Source of the DNA: Rhizorhapis suberifaciens
GTDB taxonomy: Bacteria > Pseudomonadota > Alphaproteobacteria > Sphingomonadales > Sphingomonadaceae
Length of the DNA: 64,000 nt
Assembly (NCBI RefSeq): GCF_014200045.1
Contig: NZ_JACHOV010000010.1
Coordinates: 102,825-166,824 of the forward strand
Direction: 5' to 3'
In this document: piece after piece, positions 57,764-64,000 of the stretch
How positions within the stretch are numbered: position 1 is the stretch's first letter
Layout of the letters: each line of letters opens with the position of its first letter
Made by a program: the position numbers and the translations under genes
The notes under the pieces: generated by a model
What the model was told of the DNA's origin: nothing
The model's database searches: none
Seen by the model: the letters and a program-made list of their open reading frames with translations, nothing else

Positions 57764-58396
57764 CTAGCGCTCGGAGCCGATCGTCACTATTTGGGTTGCC
57801 AGTCGCTCCACTTCAGCCCGGTCATGGCTGACATAAAGGATTGGCAGCTTCAATTCATCGCGGACTCGCTCTATGACCGACATGATCTCGGCGCGCCGTG
57901 GGGCGTCGAGAGACGATAAAGGTTCGTCCATGAGCAAAAATCTGGGGCCACTGAGTAGTGCCCGGCCCATGGCCACCCGCTGCGCTTCGCCGCCTGAAAG
58001 AGTGGCCGGCCAGCGGTCCAGCAAGTGACCTATCCCCAGGAAGGTCAGGACCTCGTCAAATTCCAGCCAGCGATGTTCGGGTAAAGCCAGTTTCATGCCG
58101 TATTGAAGATTGCCGCGCACATCCTTATGCGGAAACAGTCTGCCGTCCTGGAAAACATAACCCGCTCGCCGCTTTTCGGGCGGCAAATCAATTCCGGTTT
58201 CACTGTCGAACAGTATCTCTCCAGATATGGCGATATGGCCGACCTGCGGCCTCATCAGGCCCGCAACCATATTAAGAAGGCTGGTTTTGCCCACGCCCGA
58301 GGGACCGAAAAGCGCCGTGAGACCCGGACCTGCCTCCAGCTTCATTTGAATATCCAACTCGCCTATCCGCCTGCGGATATCGATTTCAAAGGACAT
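57764..58396 (-). CDS. modC: Molybdate ABC transporter ATP-binding protein, short form
   Basis: 210 residues. Walker A GPSGVGKTS, signature LSGGEAQRVAMGRAL, Walker B FLLMDEPLSSLD, His-switch YVSHDRAEVERLA. It drives molybdate import. The usual C-terminal TOBE/molybdate-sensing domain (to about 350 residues) is absent. Overlaps modB by 11 bp. Confidence 0.93.
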   Translation of the reverse strand: MSFEIDIRRRIGELDIQMKLEAGPGLTALFGPSGVGKTSLLNMVAGLMRPQVGHIAISGEILFDSETGIDLPPEKRRAGYVFQDGRLFPHKDVRGNLQYGMKLALPEHRWLEFDEVLTFLGIGHLLDRWPATLSGGEAQRVAMGRALLSGPRFLLMDEPLSSLDAPRRAEIMSVIERVRDELKLPILYVSHDRAEVERLATQIVTIGSER

Positions 58397-59084
58397 GGCT
58401 CATCCCCCGGCCAGCCCGACGGGCAAGAGCTTCCGATACGATCAAGGCGATCAGCGAAAGGAGAATAGAAATCACGGCAAGTCGAGCGACAACATGATCA
58501 CTGCCTGGCACCTGCAAAGCGGAATAAATAGCCAGTGGCAGAGTTCGCGTCTCTCCGGGAATATTAGACACGAAGGTGATCGTAGCTCCAAATTCCCCCA
58601 GCGAGCGCGCAAAGCCAAGCACGGCCGCAGCCCATATGCCTGGGAGCGCCAGAGGTAGGCTGATCGTAACGAACATGTGAGCGCGACTTGCACCCAGTGT
58701 TCGGGCAGCATCCTCCAGTCGGCAATCGATCGCTTCAATGGAAAGTCGAATCGCGCGAACCATCAAGGGTAACGCCATGATCGCAGCAGCAAGCGCCGCA
58801 CCGGTCCAGCGGAACATGAAGACAATGCCCAGCCATTTTTCGAACCAACGGCCCAAGGGACCGGCAGGACCGAAGACCAACAGAAGAAACCAGCCCGTCA
58901 CCACAGGCGGCAGGACCAACGGCAAATGCACCAGGGCGTCGATCAGCACCTTGCCTACAAATCGCCCTCGCGCCAGCAGCCAAGCCAGGGCAAAGGCCAT
59001 CGGTAGAGTAACAATCACCGCAACGCCGCTGACCTTCAGCGAAAGCAGTATGACTTCCCATTCCTCGGCCGACGGCGGGCTCAT
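58386..59084 (-). CDS. modB: Molybdate ABC transporter permease
   Basis: 232 residues, about five or six membrane helices, EAA-loop ARSLGEFGATITFVSNIPGE, PLVLPPVVTGWFLLLVFGPA near the start as in ModB. ATGA overlap with modA. Confidence 0.94.
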   Translation of the reverse strand: MSPPSAEEWEVILLSLKVSGVAVIVTLPMAFALAWLLARGRFVGKVLIDALVHLPLVLPPVVTGWFLLLVFGPAGPLGRWFEKWLGIVFMFRWTGAALAAAIMALPLMVRAIRLSIEAIDCRLEDAARTLGASRAHMFVTISLPLALPGIWAAAVLGFARSLGEFGATITFVSNIPGETRTLPLAIYSALQVPGSDHVVARLAVISILLSLIALIVSEALARRAGRGMSHVL

Positions 59085-59854
59085 TGTCCGGTGGATATAA
59101 AGCCAGAGCGGGCAAAAATGGCCCTGCCCTGTCGTGACAATAAGAAGCGCCGAAAACCTTCTGTTTCCCTGCTCGACGATGTTTTAAGTACGGCCATCGA
59201 ATAAGAGATTGGTGGATGGCTCGACGCAGGGAAAACCGCGACCACCCTCACACGGTCCGAAGCCCGTGCATCTGTGGCATAGACAATGCCGAGCGGCGCG
59301 GCGCCTCGTTCCACCATCGCCAATGCAGCCCTCACATTTTCCGCCCGAGCGATTTTAGGTTCGGCCGAAATCCAGACGCCTAGATCTTCAAGAGCGGCCT
59401 TGCCGTATTTTCCGGCAGGAACCGCGTCGGGATCAGCCATCGCCAGACGCCCCTGACCTAACAGCCGCGCCAATGGAAAGCCCTTGGCAATCTGCATCTT
59501 GAGCCGAGACTTTGCTGGAGCGACAAGCACCAATTGATTTGTCAGAAAGGATTTTCGGGTGGCTGGCCGGATAAGCCCCTGCCCTGCTACTTCGTCCATC
59601 CAGGATTCATCGGCCGAAATAAAAATGTCGGCCGAAGCACCCGCACCGATTTGCTTTGCGAGCGCGGAGGAAGCGGCAAAGGAAAGCACTGGCTTCCCAT
59701 TGCCCTTCTTCGCCCATGCCTCGGCAACGGAACCCAATGCCTCCTGAAGGCTAGCGGCTGCGAGGATCAAAGGCGGCTTTTCACGGGCCTGGGAAGGCGA
59801 TGCAGATGCAACAGCCAACAGCATCCCGACCAGAAGAAAAATATTCCTAATCAC
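59081..59854 (-). CDS. modA: Molybdate-binding periplasmic protein
   Basis: 257 residues from GTG 59854 with GGAGGGG upstream. Signal peptide VIRNIFLLVGMLLAVASASP (first residue read as Met), then LILAAASLQEALGSVAEAWA, FAASSALAKQIGAGASADIF and ISADESWMDEV, the ModA oxyanion-site pattern. Delivers molybdate to ModB. Confidence 0.94.
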   Translation of the reverse strand: MIRNIFLLVGMLLAVASASPSQAREKPPLILAAASLQEALGSVAEAWAKKGNGKPVLSFAASSALAKQIGAGASADIFISADESWMDEVAGQGLIRPATRKSFLTNQLVLVAPAKSRLKMQIAKGFPLARLLGQGRLAMADPDAVPAGKYGKAALEDLGVWISAEPKIARAENVRAALAMVERGAAPLGIVYATDARASDRVRVVAVFPASSHPPISYSMAVLKTSSSRETEGFRRFLLSRQGRAIFARSGFISTGQ

Positions 59855-59873
59855 CGAATCGCCCCTCCGGACT

Positions 59874-59895
59874 GCTATATCTCTTCCTATATAGC
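59874..59895. promoter_or_regulatory. ModE-type operator
   Basis: Perfect inverted repeat GCTATAT-N8-ATATAGC in the gap between modE and modA, close to the known ModE site (CGnTATATA-N6/7-TATATnnCG type). Position just upstream of the modA start fits repression of modABC when molybdate is present. Confidence 0.7.
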
Positions 59896-59927
59896 GCTTG
59901 CCGATAAGCTCAACCTGCTGATAGTCC

Positions 59928-60296
59928 TCAAACCTGCGGATTCGGTAAAAGGCTCTGCTGCAATTCGGCAAGCGCCTTGCCAGCAGTTGCGCCTGAACAG
60001 ATCTCTTCCAACTGCCGGTAGCGGGACAGGATCAACTTGCCAAAGTCGGTGAGCCTCGTTCCGCCGCCATGACTACCCCCGGCAGATGTCTCGACCAAAG
60101 GCTCTTGCCAGCATCTGTTCATGACATCGACCAATAGCCAAGCCCGACGGTAGCTCATGCCCAAGGCTCGTCCTGCTGCGGAAATGGAGCCTTGTTGCCC
60201 GATCGCGTCAAGCAAGTCGGCCTTTCCCGGACCCATAGCGATCTCATCGCCGCACAATAGCTGAAGCTTGATCTTGAGTGGGCCCGTCCTGATCAT
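59928..60296 (-). CDS. ModE-like transcriptional regulator, DNA-binding domain only
   Basis: 122 residues from ATG 60296. LysR-type winged helix (KADLLDAIGQQGSISAAGRA, LGMSYRRAWLLVDVMNRCWQ, GGSHGGGTRLTDFGKLIL), as in the N-terminal domain of ModE. The two TOBE molybdate-binding domains are missing, so sensing must occur elsewhere or it is not metal-responsive. Upstream of modABC with a ModE-like operator between. Confidence 0.9.
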   Translation of the reverse strand: MIRTGPLKIKLQLLCGDEIAMGPGKADLLDAIGQQGSISAAGRALGMSYRRAWLLVDVMNRCWQEPLVETSAGGSHGGGTRLTDFGKLILSRYRQLEEICSGATAGKALAELQQSLLPNPQV

Positions 60297-60323
60297 TTTT
60301 CGCCTCGCGCTTGCTTGCACAAT

Positions 60324-60701
60324 CTATAAGGGCAAAAACGCGCCCACGATCAACCGCCCTTCCGTTCGCAATACACCCCAGGCGCGCGCGGCGGCACGGC
60401 TGTCCATTGCCTCGACGCCGATATCCATTGCTTCCACGGCCTGCACAAAAGCACGAGGAGGATGAACAAGCGCGCTGCCCGTTCCCAGCAGCAGAAACTC
60501 TGGGGTTGGCTCGACTTCGAACAATATAAGCAGGTCCGCTATGCTGATCTCCGCCAGCGGCGGGGCTGTCCAGTCGATGGCTGCGTCCGGGGTTAGAATC
60601 AGCCCATGCTTGAATATTTTATCCTGCACGCGAAACGCAGTGCCGGAAAATCCCGTAATGACGGGTCCGGGCGCCTCAGCATCCCGGCGAATCTCCATCA
60701 T
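60324..60701 (-). CDS. Mth938-like (DUF498/NDUFAF3-type) protein
   Basis: 125 residues, ITGFSGTAFRVQDKIFKHGL, LILTPDAAIDW, FLLLGTGSALVHPPRAFVQA and WGVLRTEGRLIVGAFLPL are the family pattern; human NDUFAF3 helps assemble complex I. In alphaproteobacteria it lies beside secF, as here (ATGA overlap). Confidence 0.88.
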   Translation of the reverse strand: MMEIRRDAEAPGPVITGFSGTAFRVQDKIFKHGLILTPDAAIDWTAPPLAEISIADLLILFEVEPTPEFLLLGTGSALVHPPRAFVQAVEAMDIGVEAMDSRAAARAWGVLRTEGRLIVGAFLPL

Positions 60702-61675
60702 GGCTCACGGATAGGTGCGGTTCGGCCTAGGCGTTCAGCTCCAGCAACCGGACCACCTTCATTGGGGACGAAGCTGTGCGGCCCGACCCGCGCCCATACC
60801 AGGATGGGCGCCGCCATATAGATGGACGAATAGGTTCCGACAAAAATGCCCAGCAACATTGCAGCCGTGAAACCGAAAATCACTTCCGGTCCCCAAATCA
60901 GCAGGGAAACCAACGCCACAATCATGGTGAGCGAAGTCATTAGCGTGCGCGCCAGCGTCTCGTTCACAGAAAGATCCAGTATCGGAATAATTTCCATCTT
61001 CCGATATTTTCTGAGATTCTCGCGAATGCGATCGTAAACCACAATGGTATCGTTGAGCGAATAGCCGATGATCGTCAATATTGCGGCCACGATGTTAAGG
61101 TCGAACTCAAGCTGGGTGAGCGCAAAAAAGCCGAACGTCAAGGCAACATCGTGGCATAGAGCAAAGAGCGCGCCAAGTCCGAACTGCCATTCGAATCTAA
61201 ACCAGATGTAGATTGAGATCGCTACCATCGCCAATAACATGGCGTATGCGCCAGTCCGGAAGAGTTCACCGGAAACCTTGCCGGACACTGCATCAACGCT
61301 ACCAAATTTGGCGTCTGGATAACCGGCCTGTACAGCCTCTTTAAGCGCGGTGGCCGCGTCGTTCGCCGCACCCTCTCCCCCTTTTGGAAGAGGTGTGCGA
61401 ATGGTCACTTCATTCGGCCCGCCAAACTGCTGAATTGTCGTATCGCCCAGCCTGAGCGCATCGACCCGGCTGCGCAAATCGTCCAAGTTCGGCGCGCTCT
61501 TGAACGTGACCCGAACCATTTGACCGCCGACAAAATCGACGCCGAGATTAAGGCCCCTTACCGCCACCAAAGCTATGGACGCTGCGATCATCAAAAAACT
61601 GATCGCCATCGCAATATTGCGCCATTTCAGGAACTGAATATTGGTGTTTTCCGGGACGAGCTTCAACAAACGCAT
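60698..61675 (-). CDS. secF: Protein translocase subunit SecF
   Basis: 325 residues, six membrane helices and a periplasmic domain after helix 1. ALVAVRGLNLGVDFVGGQMV, LTIIGYSLNDTIVVYDRIRE and NETLARTLMTSLTMIVALVS are conserved SecF motifs. Works with SecD and YajC to aid proton-driven export by SecYEG. Confidence 0.96.
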   Translation of the reverse strand: MRLLKLVPENTNIQFLKWRNIAMAISFLMIAASIALVAVRGLNLGVDFVGGQMVRVTFKSAPNLDDLRSRVDALRLGDTTIQQFGGPNEVTIRTPLPKGGEGAANDAATALKEAVQAGYPDAKFGSVDAVSGKVSGELFRTGAYAMLLAMVAISIYIWFRFEWQFGLGALFALCHDVALTFGFFALTQLEFDLNIVAAILTIIGYSLNDTIVVYDRIRENLRKYRKMEIIPILDLSVNETLARTLMTSLTMIVALVSLLIWGPEVIFGFTAAMLLGIFVGTYSSIYMAAPILVWARVGPHSFVPNEGGPVAGAERLGRTAPIREP

Positions 61676-61690
61676 GATATTCTCCCGTCC

Positions 61691-63289
61691 TCAAATGGTC
61701 AGCTTCGTCGGCCGCTCGCGAAGCCAAAAACTGACGAGCAGGCGCGACACGGTGACCGCCGTGAAGACGCTGGTAACGATGCCGATCGTCAGAACGACCG
61801 CAAAACCGCGAATAGGACCGGAACCAAAATAGAACATCAGCGCCGCCGCGATGACGTTCGTAATATTGGCGTCGAAGATCGCCCGGCTGGCCTCCTTGTA
61901 CCCGACCTCGATTGTCTGAACAATGCCGCGCCCGCGACGCTGCTCCTCGCGTATACGCTCGTTGATAAGCACGTTGGCATCCACCGCTGCCCCGATGGTC
62001 AGCACAAAACCGGCGATACCAGGAAGGGTTAGCGTAGCATTGAAGATCGCCATGATTCCAATGATGAGGAAGATGTTCACCACCAGTGCAATATTGGCGT
62101 ACAGGCCAAAGCGGCCGTACGTGACAAGCATGAACACGAGCACGGCGGTGGTTGCAATCAAACAGGCGAGCATGCCCTTTTGAATTGAGTCTGCGCCAAG
62201 ATCCGGCCCTACCGTACGCTCTTCGACCACAGTCAATGCCACTGGCAATTTGCCGGACCGCAGTGCGATCGAGAGCTCATTGGCGCTCGCTACGGTGAAG
62301 CTACCGGAAATTTGCGCCGAACCGCCCAGGATCGGTTCATTGATATTGGGTGCGGAAAGAACCGTGCCGTCCAAAATGATCGCAAACGGCTTGTTCACAT
62401 TTTCTGTCGTGACTCGCGCGAACTTGCGACCGCCGGCTCCATCGAAGCGAATGTTTACAACGGGTTGGTTGTTTTGCTGATCATATCCCTGCTGAGCGTC
62501 GATGAGTTGATCGCCGCTGATCATGACCTGACGCTTGACCGCGATATAGGGAACGCCAGACGGATCAGTGGGATAAGGCAGTATCTGGCTTCCAACCGGA
62601 GCCCGGCCAGCGGCCAGTTCAGCCGGATCTGCCGTAATGTCGACCAGCTTGAATTCCAACTTGGCGGTCTTGCCGAGCAACGACTTCAGCGCCTCCGGGT
62701 CCTGCAGACCTGGGACCTGCACCACAATTCGGTTGGAGCCCTGGCGAATGATCGTAGGTTCCTTGGTGCCCATCTCGTCGATGCGCTTACGGATGACCTC
62801 CGTCGCGACATCCATGGCGCTTTCGATTGCAGCATCGAGGCCAGAGGAAGTCGGGGTCAGGACGATGGTGGAACTGTCCACCACCTCCACATTCCAGTCG
62901 CGCTGACCGGTCATGCCCGCCCCTTGGGTAAGGGCGCGTACACGCTCGACCGCCGCATCCACTTGCGCGCCCTCGCGCACCATGAAGCTCAGCTTGCCGC
63001 CCCTTCGCGAAATATCGCCAATCGCTATCTTGGGATCGCCCCGCCGCATCTCGGTGCGGACGGTTTCCTCCATATTCTCCAGCCGCTGCTTCTCCACATC
63101 CTGGGTGTCCGCTTCCAGCAGGATATGGCTGCCCCCCGAAAGGTCGAGGCCGAGGTTGATTTGCGGCCGCAAGCTGGCAGGAAGGTGCGCCAATATGTTC
63201 TCGGGCAGAAAGCTCGGAAAGGAAAACAGAACGCCGATGATGACCGTCAGCGATACGGCCCAAATCTTCCAACGGGGAAAGTCCAGCAT
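61691..63289 (-). CDS. secD: Protein translocase subunit SecD
   Basis: 532 residues, membrane helix near the start, LGLDLSGGSHILLEAD motif, large periplasmic domain, and the C-terminal membrane domain with GAAVDANVLINERIREE and FDANITNVIAAALMFYFGSG. Complete. It ends 15 bases before secF. Confidence 0.97.
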   Translation of the reverse strand: MLDFPRWKIWAVSLTVIIGVLFSFPSFLPENILAHLPASLRPQINLGLDLSGGSHILLEADTQDVEKQRLENMEETVRTEMRRGDPKIAIGDISRRGGKLSFMVREGAQVDAAVERVRALTQGAGMTGQRDWNVEVVDSSTIVLTPTSSGLDAAIESAMDVATEVIRKRIDEMGTKEPTIIRQGSNRIVVQVPGLQDPEALKSLLGKTAKLEFKLVDITADPAELAAGRAPVGSQILPYPTDPSGVPYIAVKRQVMISGDQLIDAQQGYDQQNNQPVVNIRFDGAGGRKFARVTTENVNKPFAIILDGTVLSAPNINEPILGGSAQISGSFTVASANELSIALRSGKLPVALTVVEERTVGPDLGADSIQKGMLACLIATTAVLVFMLVTYGRFGLYANIALVVNIFLIIGIMAIFNATLTLPGIAGFVLTIGAAVDANVLINERIREEQRRGRGIVQTIEVGYKEASRAIFDANITNVIAAALMFYFGSGPIRGFAVVLTIGIVTSVFTAVTVSRLLVSFWLRERPTKLTI

Positions 63290-63294
63290 GGGGA

Positions 63295-63633
63295 TCAGTC
63301 GTTTGCCGGTTTGACATTGCCCGGCTGGACAACGTCCGAAAGGGTCGATTTTACGACCTTGACCTTGACGCCTTGCGCAATTTCGACGTCGACATAGCTT
63401 TCATCCACCCGCAGGACCTTGCCCACCATGCCGCCAGCGGTGATCACCTGATCTCCCTTTTTCACCGCATCGATTACAGCACGATGATCCTTCATCTTTT
63501 TTTGCTGCGGCCGGATGAGCAGGAAATAAAAAACCGCGAAAATCAGGACAAGGGGCAGCAGCTGCACAAGAAAGCTCGTACCGCCAGGAGCGGCCGCGCC
63601 GCTGGTCTGGGCAAGGGCAGTGGATATGAACAT
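63295..63633 (-). CDS. yajC: Preprotein translocase subunit YajC
   Basis: 112 residues from ATG 63633 ([20 protein letters not shown]); an upstream extension is not conserved in the family. One helix ([20 protein letters not shown]) then [20 protein letters not shown] and [20 protein letters not shown]. First gene of the leftward sec-mod run. Between it and tRNA-Pro I see no gene. Confidence 0.95.
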   Translation of the reverse strand: MFISTALAQTSGAAAPGGTSFLVQLLPLVLIFAVFYFLLIRPQQKKMKDHRAVIDAVKKGDQVITAGGMVGKVLRVDESYVDVEIAQGVKVKVVKSTLSDVVQPGNVKPAND

Positions 63634-63819
63634 CGTTGGGAGTCTCGATTCCTGAAAGACGGTTCTGTTTTTATCAGTTTCGCCCCATAGCAAGGGCTAA
63701 CGGCAAGCACAAATAGGAACGGCAACGGAACCTGATAAGGGTGTTCGACAAAATTCCTGTTGACCGCGCGATCGCTCTTGCAACACTCGCCGGATGGCCG
63801 TAAATGCCGCCCCTCTGGT

Positions 63820-63896
<77 letters not shown>

Positions 63897-64000
63897 TTTC
63901 TTTGGTTGTCCGGCCCGGACACATAGGTAACAGAATGTACCTAAGACATGGGTGACAACCTCGCGCCGAACGGGTTGTCGATGGTCTGCAATGTTTTCTG

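Overview
The window is chromosomal DNA of an alphaproteobacterium, most likely a member of the Sphingomonadaceae (Sphingobium/Sphingomonas-like). This is inferred from a GC-rich genome, the DUF2336, PopZ-like and TolC/PCMT gene sets, and a yajC-secD-secF run. About 45 kb of it (3719-48578) is a complete-looking temperate prophage. It is bounded by a perfect 15-bp direct repeat (attL/attR) and carries a tyrosine integrase at its left edge.

Host, left flank (1-3718): the 3' part of citrate synthase with a strong terminator, then a leftward pair made of a degenerate sensor kinase and a DUF2336 protein. Host, right flank (48579-64000): a membrane protein with a nucleotidyltransferase-like N-terminus and an Hpt-like protein (both leftward), a large coiled-coil membrane protein, PopZ-like/TolC/PCMT genes, tRNA-Cys, a GMC oxidoreductase with a small Tat-signal partner, a leftward run yajC-secD-secF-Mth938-modE-modA-modB-modC, and tRNA-Pro. 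Removing the prophage rejoins the membrane-protein gene and the DUF2336 gene with about 61 bp between them. The phage therefore appears to sit inside a four-gene leftward host operon.

Prophage layout: a CI-like repressor (leftward) and a Cro-like gene (rightward, possibly leaderless) face each other at about 13.8 kb. Four matching pseudo-palindromic operators lie there and at the leftward early promoter. The leftward operon (12965 to 3740) holds many short, translationally coupled genes: two proteins with spectacular tandem repeats, a YqaJ-type exonuclease with its partner, an acyl carrier protein, zinc-ribbon proteins, an ASCH-like protein, a PD-(D/E)XK-like protein, a DUF5131 protein and the integrase. 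Rightward come a possible C4-type regulatory RNA, a DNA methyltransferase, a frameshifted GapR homologue, an HNH nuclease, VRR-NUC, a RepA-like ATPase, then terminase, portal, scaffold, capsid, short-tail and injection-type proteins (podovirus-like), a sialidase-fold tailspike, an acyltransferase moron, an SGNH-hydrolase tail protein, endolysin, holin candidates and an embedded Rz/Rz1 spanin pair. The right end (48421 to 44167, leftward) carries a DUF1643 protein, a C5-cytosine methyltransferase and a TGT/DpdA-like protein (both frameshifted), Lar and small membrane peptides.

The most striking inference is that in the circular phage the 15-bp attachment core lies inside a 56-codon gene. Its GTG overlaps the integrase stop (GTGA) and its stop overlaps the DUF1643 start (ATGA). 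The leftward operon would then run unbroken through attP into the methyltransferase module. Integration cuts this gene, disconnects the module from the phage early promoter, places it behind a host operon, and separates host genes from their own upstream partners. Three of the longer prophage genes carry single-base homopolymer frameshifts, which could be real decay, phase variation or sequencing error.
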